A stretch of DNA of 64,000 bases from Flammeovirgaceae bacterium UBA5585 (lineage in GTDB: Bacteria > Bacteroidota > Bacteroidia > Cytophagales > Cyclobacteriaceae), in assembly GCA_002425185.1 (NCBI GenBank), contig DILT01000020.1, positions 83,844 through 147,843 of the forward strand. Reading direction: 5' to 3'. The notes below the pieces were generated by a model. That model searched no databases. It had not been told where the DNA came from and saw only the letters and a program-made list of their open reading frames with translations. A program made the translations under genes and the position numbers. This document shows positions 46,006 to 54,148 of this stretch, one piece after another (within the stretch, counting starts at the first letter, position 1; the number at the start of each line of letters is the position of its first letter).

Positions 46006-47502
46006 TTAAGCGCGATGTTGAAAGATGTGGTAGTAGACTTCGTTCCACTTCAGTTTCTCGTTGAATTCACGCATGGTTGTATCCTTGTCAATGATTACCA
46101 ACTCAATGCCGGCCATATCAGCAAAGTCTTCAATGAATTGAGTTGTAATGGCTTTACTGAATACCGTATGATGCGCACCCCCTGCCAATATCCACGCTTG
46201 TGCCGCGCGATTAAGATCAGGATAAGGCTTCCATAATACTCTTGCCACAGGCAACTTAGGAAGATCATGTTCAGGCTTTACAGCCTCCACTTCATTCACC
46301 AATAACCTGAACCGGTTGCCAAGATCAATGAGCGACACATTGATAGCCGGACCTGAATCCACATCGAACACTAACCTGGCGGGGTCTTCCTTTCCTCCAA
46401 TACTCAAAGGATGAACTTCACAACGGGGTTTTCCATTTGCGATGGACGGACAAATTTCAAGCATGTGCGCACCCAATACGGTTGAGCTTCCGTTTTGGAA
46501 ATTATACGTATAGTCTTCCATAAACGAACTTCCCCCTGCAAGACCCTGATCCATTACTTTGACAGCCCGTAATAATGCCGCGGTTTTCCAATCGCCTTCA
46601 GCGCCAAAACCAAACCCATTTTGCATTAACCGTTGCGATGCGATTCCCGGAAGTTGCTTGAGGCCATGAAGGTTTTCAAACGTATCCGTAAAGGCTTGAA
46701 AGTTACCGTTGTTCATAAATGCACGAAGGCCCAACTCAATACGCGCAGCATCTTTCAATGACTGGCTTGATTTTACTGATGCTGAAACTTCATAGGTATC
46801 ATTGTATTCTTTAACAAGCTTTGCAGTATCCTGATCAGAAACTTCATTTACAAATTTTACAAGATCGCCCACACCATAACCGTTAACCGAAAGACCCCAT
46901 TGAATTTGTGCCTCAACCTTATCTCCCTCTGTAACGGCAACTTCACGCATATTATCACCAATACGCGCCACGCGTGTATGTTGAAAAGCATGCCAGCCTG
47001 CAGCAACGCGTGTCCAGTTGGCGAGTTGTAAAATGGTTTGCTGATCGTTCCAATGCCCGACAATTACTTTTCTTCTTTTCCGCATACGGCTCACCATAAA
47101 ACCAAATTCACGGTCGCCATGCGCGGATTGGTTTTCGTTCATAAAATCCATGTCGATTTCGCTCCATGGAATTTCAGCATTGTATTGCGTGTGCAGGTGA
47201 ACAAACGGCTTGCTTAAAATTTTCAAACTATTGATCCACATCTTCGCAGGCGAGAAGGTGTGCATCCAAAGTACAAGCCCGATGCAGTTCACCTCGTTGT
47301 TTGCCTGGCGGAATACCGTTAAAATTTCCTCCGGTGTTTTAACAACGGCTTTGTATTTTATCGTTACGGGAATAAGGGAATTGGAGTCGAAGGATTTGGC
47401 GATCTCTTCCGCATGTGCCGCCACATTGCGCAGCACCTGGTCGCCATACAAATGCTGGCTGCCGGTGATAAACCAAACCTCATAATGTTTCAAGCTATTC
47501 AT
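46006..47502 (-). CDS. araA: L-arabinose isomerase
   Basis: A 498-residue enzyme of the usual size. N-terminal VWFITGSQHLYGDQVL and internal WMHTFSPAKMWINSL, GFGAEGDWKTAALLRA and YTYNFQNGSSTVLGAHMLEICP identify AraA; the metal ligands Glu and His lie in AEGDWK and the LGAHMLE segments. It converts L-arabinose to L-ribulose, consumed by AraB. It is third in araB-araD-araA, 18 bases after araD. Confidence 0.96.
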   Translation of the reverse strand: MNSLKHYEVWFITGSQHLYGDQVLRNVAAHAEEIAKSFDSNSLIPVTIKYKAVVKTPEEILTVFRQANNEVNCIGLVLWMHTFSPAKMWINSLKILSKPFVHLHTQYNAEIPWSEIDMDFMNENQSAHGDREFGFMVSRMRKRRKVIVGHWNDQQTILQLANWTRVAAGWHAFQHTRVARIGDNMREVAVTEGDKVEAQIQWGLSVNGYGVGDLVKFVNEVSDQDTAKLVKEYNDTYEVSASVKSSQSLKDAARIELGLRAFMNNGNFQAFTDTFENLHGLKQLPGIASQRLMQNGFGFGAEGDWKTAALLRAVKVMDQGLAGGSSFMEDYTYNFQNGSSTVLGAHMLEICPSIANGKPRCEVHPLSIGGKEDPARLVFDVDSGPAINVSLIDLGNRFRLLVNEVEAVKPEHDLPKLPVARVLWKPYPDLNRAAQAWILAGGAHHTVFSKAITTQFIEDFADMAGIELVIIDKDTTMREFNEKLKWNEVYYHIFQHRA

Positions 47503-47520
47503 ATATATAGGTGTATCATT

Positions 47521-48228
47521 TTACTTTTGCCCGTAGTAGGCATCTTTACCATGCTTCCGTTGATAGTGCTTTTCAATCAGTGCATCTTTCAACCGGGGAG
47601 CATCAGGGTTAATGGATAAGGTGATGTATGCCATGCGGGCAAGCTCTTCCAGCAGTTTCGAATTGAAAACAGCTTTTGCTGCATCTTTTCCCCAGGTAAA
47701 CGGGCCATGATTTCCGATCAGCACCATTTCTACTTCCTTGTAATCCAGTTTTCTTTCTGCAAAGCAATCCACAATTTGCTGACCGGTGTTGTATTCGTAA
47801 TCGCCTTTGATGAGTTCATCGCTCATCGGAGCAGCACAGGGAATATCATGAGTAAGATAATCGGCATGAGTTGTTCCCATAATGGGTATATCGCGTTGAG
47901 CCTGGGCCCATGAAACCGAATAGGTTGAATGCGTATGACAAATGCCTCCGATTTCTTTCCAATGCTTATACAAAAAAGCATGCGTTTTGGTATCGGATGA
48001 TGGGCGCATGGAGCCTTCAATAATATTATTATCAAAGTCGACAATAACAATATCATCCGCTTTAAGCACATCATAAGCAACACCACTGGGCTTAATGGCA
48101 AACACACCCCGTTTACGATCGGCAGCGCTTACGTTACCAAACGTATAGATTACCAGTTGCAATTCCGGCAATTTCATGTTTGCTTCATAGCACTTTTGCT
48201 TAAGGTCACGAAAGTCTGACATATTCAA
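47521..48228 (-). CDS. araD: L-ribulose-5-phosphate 4-epimerase
   Basis: A 235-residue class II aldolase-fold enzyme. The zinc site appears as HTHSTYSVSWAQAQRDIP plus LIGNHGPFTWG, and IPIMGTTHADY is the characteristic AraD loop. It makes D-xylulose 5-phosphate from L-ribulose 5-phosphate, meeting the XylB product. Its start overlaps the araB stop by 4 bases. Confidence 0.95.
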   Translation of the reverse strand: MNMSDFRDLKQKCYEANMKLPELQLVIYTFGNVSAADRKRGVFAIKPSGVAYDVLKADDIVIVDFDNNIIEGSMRPSSDTKTHAFLYKHWKEIGGICHTHSTYSVSWAQAQRDIPIMGTTHADYLTHDIPCAAPMSDELIKGDYEYNTGQQIVDCFAERKLDYKEVEMVLIGNHGPFTWGKDAAKAVFNSKLLEELARMAYITLSINPDAPRLKDALIEKHYQRKHGKDAYYGQK

Positions 48229-49871
48229 TGGTTAATATTTCTCTCAACGTAATCGCCAAGCGCGCAATAGGTTTTGTACATCTTCGCATACACCAAAACA
48301 TTTTTAGCATGGGGCTGATAAATTTTTTCAAAACCATTGTTCATGGCTTTGCTCGCTTCTGTAACACTGCCATACAATCCTGCTGCTGTTGCTGCGTACA
48401 TGGCCGCGCCCAATGCGGGGGCTTGTTCAGAAGAAGCTACCTTAATCGGCATGTTCAGTACATCGGCTAACGTTTGCATGATGAATGGGGATTTTTTAGC
48501 AACCCCCCCTATTCCTACTACCGATTTTATTTCAACACCTTCCTCCACAAACCGATCCACAATTTTCTTTGAGCCGAAACAAATGGCTTCTACAAGTGCG
48601 CGGAATACTGCGGGAGCGCTTGTACCTAAACTAAGATTGACGATTGCCGTTTTCAATGCCTGGTTGGCATCGGGTGTTCTTCGGCCATTGATCCAATCCA
48701 GCGCTAAAGGTGATGACTCACTGATCGGAAGTTTTTCAGCCTGACGTGATAGCGCAGTAATGATTTCGTCATTGAGCTTTTCTCTATCGGTAACCGATAC
48801 TGAAGAGAGATTGTCAATTGGCCAGGCAACGAGGTCACGAAACCACGCCAGCATATCACCAAAGGCCGATTGCCCGGCTTCCAAACCAATCATACCCGGA
48901 ATAACAGAACCATTTACCTGGCCACAAATTCCTTTTACCGTATCGTTCACTTTTTCTTCAGGCGAAACAATAATGTCGCATGTTGAAGTACCCATCACAC
49001 GCACCAATGTATATTCCTCCACTTCTGCACCAACCGCACCGGCATGGGCATCAAAGGTTCCAACGGCTATAGTTGTGTCTGTAGTAAGGCCAAGCTTCTT
49101 CGCCCATTCAGGTGAAAGGTTTCCGGCAACCTGGTCGGAGGTATAGGTTTCTTCGTAAAGATTTTTTCGTAACACCCTGAATGATGGATCAAGCTGCACA
49201 AGAAATTTTTCATCAGGTAAGCCGTTCCAGCTTTCATGCCACATGGCTTTGTGCCCGGCTGCGCAGCGACTACGCTTGAAGGACTTCAAATCCTTGCCAC
49301 CTGTTAATATGAAGGTCATTAAATCGCAATGCTCTATCCAGGAGAAAGCGGCATTTTTCACCGCTTCATCTTCCCGGATGATGTGCAGGATTTTCGCCCA
49401 AAACCATTCTGATGAATAAATCCCTCCTTCAAATCTGGTGTAGTCAATCCCACCCCAACGCCTTGCCAACTGATTAATTTCTTCGGCTTCCTTAATGGCT
49501 GTATGATCTTTCCACAACACCATCATGGCGTTGGGGTTATGTTCGAATTCAGGCTTCAGGCACAAGGAAACGCCATGTTCATCCACCGGAACTGGAGATG
49601 AACCGGTAGTATCAATACAAATTCCTTTTATCGATTTTACATCAACACCTGAAGCTTTCACTACCGTTGTAATGGTTGACTCAATTCCTTCGAGGTGATC
49701 CAGAATATGCTGACGAAACATGGATTGAGAGGCATCGCAATACTTTCCTTCACGCCAGCGCTTGTACCCTTGCACATGTGTTGCCAGCGTTGATCCATTC
49801 GCAGCATCCACTACTACAGCTCTTACTGAATCCGTTCCAAAGTCTAATCCTATAACGTGGTTCTTTACCAT
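48225..49871 (-). CDS. araB: ribulokinase
   Basis: A 548-residue FGGY kinase. VIGLDFGTDSVRAVVVDAANG at the start, GIDYTRFEGGIYSSEWFWAK in the middle and VRVMGTSTCDIIV, MIGLEAGQSAFGDMLAWF toward the C-terminus are AraB signatures. It phosphorylates L-ribulose and is first of the operon araB-araD-araA-galM-GH127-rraA. A LacI-type site lies about 20 bases upstream of its ATG, and the GH51 gene ends 75 bases beyond it. Confidence 0.95.
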   Translation of the reverse strand: MVKNHVIGLDFGTDSVRAVVVDAANGSTLATHVQGYKRWREGKYCDASQSMFRQHILDHLEGIESTITTVVKASGVDVKSIKGICIDTTGSSPVPVDEHGVSLCLKPEFEHNPNAMMVLWKDHTAIKEAEEINQLARRWGGIDYTRFEGGIYSSEWFWAKILHIIREDEAVKNAAFSWIEHCDLMTFILTGGKDLKSFKRSRCAAGHKAMWHESWNGLPDEKFLVQLDPSFRVLRKNLYEETYTSDQVAGNLSPEWAKKLGLTTDTTIAVGTFDAHAGAVGAEVEEYTLVRVMGTSTCDIIVSPEEKVNDTVKGICGQVNGSVIPGMIGLEAGQSAFGDMLAWFRDLVAWPIDNLSSVSVTDREKLNDEIITALSRQAEKLPISESSPLALDWINGRRTPDANQALKTAIVNLSLGTSAPAVFRALVEAICFGSKKIVDRFVEEGVEIKSVVGIGGVAKKSPFIMQTLADVLNMPIKVASSEQAPALGAAMYAATAAGLYGSVTEASKAMNNGFEKIYQPHAKNVLVYAKMYKTYCALGDYVERNINH

Positions 49872-49890
49872 AAAGTAGTTTTACAAAAAG

Positions 49891-49904
49891 TGCAATCGTT
49901 TGCT
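49891..49904. promoter_or_regulatory. LacI-type operator O5 (araB)
   Basis: TGCAATCGTTTGCT agrees with the regulon consensus at 12 of 14 positions and retains the GCAATC left arm and TTTGC right arm. It sits 20 bases before the araB ATG, where it would block transcription of the arabinose operon. Confidence 0.6.
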
Positions 49905-49945
49905 GATATGAGGTAAAAAAATTACTGCATTATTCAGCATTTGAT

Positions 49946-51505
49946 TTATTTGATCTCCAGCACAACAACCGAGAACGGAGGCAGGTCAACCAACACACCG
50001 GATTTTGAGGCTTTAAATCCTTTGAATTCTTTTTGCTTTATTTTTTCAGGATTATCAAAAGTATTGTGATCCTGCGCTTTTGCGGAACTGAGGATAGTTC
50101 CAGTAACTTTCTTAAAATCATAGCCACGCAGGTCAACATTTACCGAGTGCTTTTTGGCGTAATCAATATTGACCAGTGATACATGTATCGCTCCGGTCGC
50201 ATCCTTGGATGCTGAAATTGAAATAGCCGGAACCTTTTTGTCTTTGTAGGTATAGTCAACATTGTTATAATTAACCGGTAACCAGGTGGCATCCTGATGA
50301 ACATTGTACATGGTAAGTACATGGTATGTTGGTGTCAGCAGCATTTTCTCTTCATCTGTGAGGATAACGGCCTGCAACACATTGATTGTCTGTGCCAGGT
50401 TGGCCATTCGCACACGGTCAGAATGATTGTTAAAGATATTTAAGGTAACGCCTGCAATCATGGCATCACGCATGGTATTTTGCTGATAAAGGAAGCCTGG
50501 GTTTGTTCCTGGCTCTACATTGTACCATCCACCCCACTCGTCAACTATTAAACCGACTTTCTTTTGCGGATCGTATTTATCCATAATAGTAGCGTGGCGG
50601 GTTACCAGTTCGTCCATCCGCAGGGCCCGTTGCATGGTAGTCATGTAATCTTCTTCTGAAAATTCGGTAGCTGATCCTTTATTATTCCAATCAATGACCG
50701 AATAGTGATGAAGCGCTACGCCTTCAACCAGGTTTTTTGGAATGTCCCGCATCAACACTTCCGTCCAGTGGTAATCGGCTACGTTTGCCCCTGACGCTAT
50801 CCGGTAAAACTCTTTACCATCCATAAAGGTGGCAAACTGCTTATATATATTGGCGTAGTACTCAGGAGTCATGTTACCACCACAGCCCCACGCTTCATTT
50901 CCTATACCCCAGTATTTTACTTTCCATGGTTTTTCACGTCCATTCTTTTTTCTCAACTCGGCCATAGGACTTTGGCTCTCATGGGTGGTATACTGAATCC
51001 AATCGATAAACTCTTGCACCGTACCTGTTGCCACATTAGCGGCCAGGTAGGGTTCTGTTCCCAGTTCTTCACACAGATTTAGAAAATCATGCGTACCAAA
51101 GCTATTGTCTTCTATAACCCCACCCCACCATCGGTTAACAAGTGTTGGTCTTTCTGACCGCGGGCCTATGCCGTCTTTCCAATGATAGGTGTCAGCAAAA
51201 CAACCGCCCGGCCATCGCAGGTTGGGTATCTTCATATGCTTCAGCGCTGCGATAACATCCTTTCGAACACCATCAACATGCGGTATTTTAGTATTGTCTG
51301 TTCCGACATAGAACCCTCCATAAATGCACCGGCCCAGGTGCTCGGAGAAATGACCGTAAATGTGCTTACTGATCTGTTGCTTGCCTTGATCGGCATTGAT
51401 GATGGCAGTCACTTCAGCAGGTTGTGCAACTAAAACCGTGTTGCATAACCAAGCCATCGCCATCGTCAGCAACCTTTTTCTTTGTTGGATAATAAACATT
51501 AGCAT
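49946..51505 (-). CDS. abfA: GH51 alpha-L-arabinofuranosidase
   Basis: A 519-residue exported enzyme (signal peptide to about residue 28, VLVAQ). The GH51 barrel includes HIYGHFSEHLGRCIYGGFYVG, LRWPGGCFADTYHWKDGIGP, acid/base Glu in WGIGNEAWGCGG and nucleophile Glu in LIVDEWGGWYN, followed by a C-terminal beta-sandwich (about 420-515). It removes arabinose side chains from arabinoxylan or arabino-oligosaccharides. It is divergent from the Nudix regulator gene araR across 159 bases with a candidate AraR site. Confidence 0.94.
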   Translation of the reverse strand: MLMFIIQQRKRLLTMAMAWLCNTVLVAQPAEVTAIINADQGKQQISKHIYGHFSEHLGRCIYGGFYVGTDNTKIPHVDGVRKDVIAALKHMKIPNLRWPGGCFADTYHWKDGIGPRSERPTLVNRWWGGVIEDNSFGTHDFLNLCEELGTEPYLAANVATGTVQEFIDWIQYTTHESQSPMAELRKKNGREKPWKVKYWGIGNEAWGCGGNMTPEYYANIYKQFATFMDGKEFYRIASGANVADYHWTEVLMRDIPKNLVEGVALHHYSVIDWNNKGSATEFSEEDYMTTMQRALRMDELVTRHATIMDKYDPQKKVGLIVDEWGGWYNVEPGTNPGFLYQQNTMRDAMIAGVTLNIFNNHSDRVRMANLAQTINVLQAVILTDEEKMLLTPTYHVLTMYNVHQDATWLPVNYNNVDYTYKDKKVPAISISASKDATGAIHVSLVNIDYAKKHSVNVDLRGYDFKKVTGTILSSAKAQDHNTFDNPEKIKQKEFKGFKASKSGVLVDLPPFSVVVLEIK

Positions 51506-51538
51506 AGTGTTACCGGTTAAGAGATATTAAATATAAAT

Positions 51539-51559
51539 TAAATGTACTTAATACATTTA
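51539..51559. promoter_or_regulatory. candidate AraR operator, 8-5-8 palindrome
   Basis: TAAATGTA, five bases (CTTAA), then TACATTTA: perfect 8-bp inverted arms. It lies between the divergent GH51 (start 51505) and araR (start 51665) genes, 33 bases before the GH51 ATG. It is the only strong palindrome in this spacer and has no LacI-type core. Confidence 0.6.
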
Positions 51560-51664
51560 TTAAATCCACATAATTTATTTTAACGGCATGATCAGATGTT
51601 ACGATTAACATCTATTTTCGCTTGAGTTTTTTACGTGTACGGCCAGTCTGGCCTTTCAATAATT

Positions 51665-52360
51665 ATGATTCAGAAGTATAAAAATGAGGAGAAGGTACTT
51701 GTTGCGGTAGACTGTATTATCTTCGGATTTGATCAACAGGATGAAGAATTAAAAATACTCTTAATAAAGAGGAATTTCGCCCCGGAAAAAGGCAAATGGT
51801 CCTTAATGGGTGGCTTTCTGCATGCGGATGAGACACTAAAAGATGCCGCAACACGCATTCTTCACTCCCTGACGGGCTTACACAATGTATACCTTGAACA
51901 GCTAAAAGCGTATAGCGAAATTGATCGCGACCCTGTTGAGCGGACTATTTCCGTTACCTACTATGCACTCATTAATATTGAGGCGCATGATGTTGAACTC
52001 ATTAAGAAGAACTCGGCACGTTGGTTTAAAATGTCAAACTGCCCCAAATTAATCTTCGATCACAACGAAATGGTTAATGATGCCATTGAGCGTTTACGCT
52101 ATAGAGCTTCTACGCAACCCATTGGATTTGAACTACTGCCTGTAAAATTTACCATGCGCCAGTTACAGAAGCTCTATGAAGAAATCATGGATGAGAAGCT
52201 TGATAAACGGAACTTTACAAAAAAAATAAACTCCTTCAACATCCTGGAAAAATTGAAGGAAAAGAACAAAAAATCATCCAAGAAAGGATCATTCCTGTAT
52301 AAATTCAATCAGCAGAAGTACCAGCAGAAGATCAAGAACGGATTTGGTTTCAAGATTTGA
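51665..52360 (+). CDS. araR: AraR, Nudix-related (NrtR-type) arabinose regulator
   Basis: A 231-residue protein from the ATG at 51665; the GTG at 51635 is less likely. The N-terminal half is a Nudix fold, KILLIKRNFAPEKGKWSLMGGFLHADETL, but the catalytic Nudix box is degenerate: the expected REUxEE is replaced around TRILHSL, so hydrolysis is not expected. The C-terminal half (LLPVKFTMRQLQKLYEEIM, then FTKKINSFNILEKL) is the winged helix typical of NrtR proteins. In Bacteroides, a Nudix-type AraR controls arabinose genes; the position beside GH51 and the ara operon supports the same job here. Confidence 0.88.
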   Translation: MIQKYKNEEKVLVAVDCIIFGFDQQDEELKILLIKRNFAPEKGKWSLMGGFLHADETLKDAATRILHSLTGLHNVYLEQLKAYSEIDRDPVERTISVTYYALINIEAHDVELIKKNSARWFKMSNCPKLIFDHNEMVNDAIERLRYRASTQPIGFELLPVKFTMRQLQKLYEEIMDEKLDKRNFTKKINSFNILEKLKEKNKKSSKKGSFLYKFNQQKYQQKIKNGFGFKI

Positions 52361-52481
52361 CCTGCTGACATCTTCTTAAAGTCAAATCCTAAATTCAAAG
52401 CAGCCTTCCCCTGCATGAGCGGCCAGGTGCTGCTCCATTGGACTAACAATCAATCAACGGAGTACAAAATTCTGCTCCGAA

Positions 52482-52499
52482 ATCTTTTGAACAAAAGAT
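52482..52499. promoter_or_regulatory. inverted repeat ATCTTTTG/CAAAAGAT before the pentonate operon
   Basis: ATCTTTTG, AA, CAAAAGAT is a perfect 18-bp inverted repeat 63 bases before the ALDH start. A third ATCTTTTG copy stands at 52515-52522, 33 bases downstream in direct orientation. No T-run follows, so it looks like an operator (or overlaps a -33 TTTG element) more than a terminator. Confidence 0.45.
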
Positions 52500-52561
52500 G
52501 GAATTGAAAGTATTATCTTTTGGTGCATTTTATACGCATTAACCATTATGAATTTTGTTGC

Positions 52562-54142
52562 ATGAAACCTGAAGGGAAAAATATAATCGGCAATGTCATT
52601 TCAGGTGAAAGTCGCACCAACTTTTATGCTATTAATCCGGCTACAACAAAGAAAATAGAACCTCCCTTCTTTGAAGCCACTTCCAATGAAATTGACAAGG
52701 CTGTAAAAAAAGCAAGTGAAGCATTTCAGGTCTATCGAAACATAAGCGGTAAGATGCGAGCCGAATTTCTGGTTTGCATTGCCGAAGAAATAACAGCGCT
52801 TGACCGGGCATTGATCGAACACTGTATGGAGGAAACAGGACTACCCGAGGCGCGACTGTTGAATGAACGGCAGCGCACGGTAAATCAGCTTAACATGTTT
52901 GCTTCTTACATTAAAGAAGGTTCGTGGGTTGATGCCCGGATTGATTTCGGTGACCCTGAACGAAAACCCATGCCCAAACCTGATGTTCGCAGTATGCAAA
53001 AAGCATTAGGGCCGGTAGGAGTTTTCGGATCCAGCAATTTCCCCTTTGCATTTTCCGTTGCCGGTGGCGACACAGCCTCGGCACTGGCAGCCGGATGCAC
53101 GGTTGTCGTTAAGGCACACCCTGCTCACCCGGGAACAAGCGAACTGGTTGGCCATGCCATTCTTCAGGCCATAAAAAAATGCAATATGCCGGATGGAACC
53201 TTCTCCCTGCTCCAGGGTCAATCACATGAGGTTGGATTAGGCATTGTCCGCCACCCGTTAATAAAAGCAATTGGTTTCACCGGTTCGTTCCGCGGAGGAA
53301 AAGCGCTGTTCGATGAAGCTGGCGCACGACCAGAACCGATACCTGTGTATGCAGAAATGGGAAGCACCAATCCTGTATTTATTTTTCCTGGAATACTGCA
53401 GGAAAAACGAAATGACATTGCCCGCGATCTTGCCGCCTCCGTAACGCTTGGAGTAGGTCAGTTCTGCACCAACCCTGGGTTGGTGTTTATGGAGAAATCT
53501 GAAAAAACAACTGAATTCACCAACACGCTTTCAAAGCATATTGCTGATACCCCTGCTGGTACGATGCTTACTGAGGGTATCCGTACGAACTACCAGCACG
53601 GCACCAACTTATTGCAAACCATTACTGGAGTAGATGTACTTGCCTCCGGAAAAAGTACCGATTCGGGTTTTACAGTATCAGCACACGTATTTGAAAGTGA
53701 TGTTAAAAGTTTCTTAACCAATCCAACACTGCAAGAAGAAATTTTCGGTCCATCTTCCCTGCTCATTTCAGCAAACAACAAAAATGAAATACTTGAAGCT
53801 GCTAAAAAGTTGCATGGTCATTTAACCGCAACAATACACGGCACACCTGAAGATCTGCGGGAATATGCCGAGCTGATTCACATACTGGAACAAAAAGTTG
53901 GAAGGCTGGTGATCAACGGCTATCCAACCGGAGTGGAGGTTTGTGATGCTATGGTCCATGGTGGCCCCTTCCCTGCCACTACGGATAGTCGTACAACTTC
54001 TGTTGGTACATTGGCGATCACACGATTTACCCGCCCGGTGTGCTATCAAAACTTTCCTGAAGCATTATTGCCAAACGAATTGAAAACTGATAACCCTGAG
54101 CAACTATGGAGGTTGGTCAATGGTAAACATGTAAAACAATAA
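52562..54142 (+). CDS. alpha-ketoglutarate semialdehyde dehydrogenase (ALDH family)
   Basis: A 526-residue aldehyde dehydrogenase from the ATG at 52562. Catalytic Cys302 is in VGQFCTNPG, the general base Glu265 in YAEMGSTNP, and the oxyanion Asn159 in GSSNFPFAFS. The long N-terminus and the SSNFPFAFSV and QFCTNPGL motifs are those of KGSADH-type enzymes, which oxidise 2,5-dioxopentanoate to alpha-ketoglutarate. It is the last step of the Weimberg pathway and is the first gene of a five-gene operon with both pentonate dehydratases 6 bases and one gene downstream. Confidence 0.9.
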   Translation: MKPEGKNIIGNVISGESRTNFYAINPATTKKIEPPFFEATSNEIDKAVKKASEAFQVYRNISGKMRAEFLVCIAEEITALDRALIEHCMEETGLPEARLLNERQRTVNQLNMFASYIKEGSWVDARIDFGDPERKPMPKPDVRSMQKALGPVGVFGSSNFPFAFSVAGGDTASALAAGCTVVVKAHPAHPGTSELVGHAILQAIKKCNMPDGTFSLLQGQSHEVGLGIVRHPLIKAIGFTGSFRGGKALFDEAGARPEPIPVYAEMGSTNPVFIFPGILQEKRNDIARDLAASVTLGVGQFCTNPGLVFMEKSEKTTEFTNTLSKHIADTPAGTMLTEGIRTNYQHGTNLLQTITGVDVLASGKSTDSGFTVSAHVFESDVKSFLTNPTLQEEIFGPSSLLISANNKNEILEAAKKLHGHLTATIHGTPEDLREYAELIHILEQKVGRLVINGYPTGVEVCDAMVHGGPFPATTDSRTTSVGTLAITRFTRPVCYQNFPEALLPNELKTDNPEQLWRLVNGKHVKQ

Positions 54143-54148
54143 AAAAAC

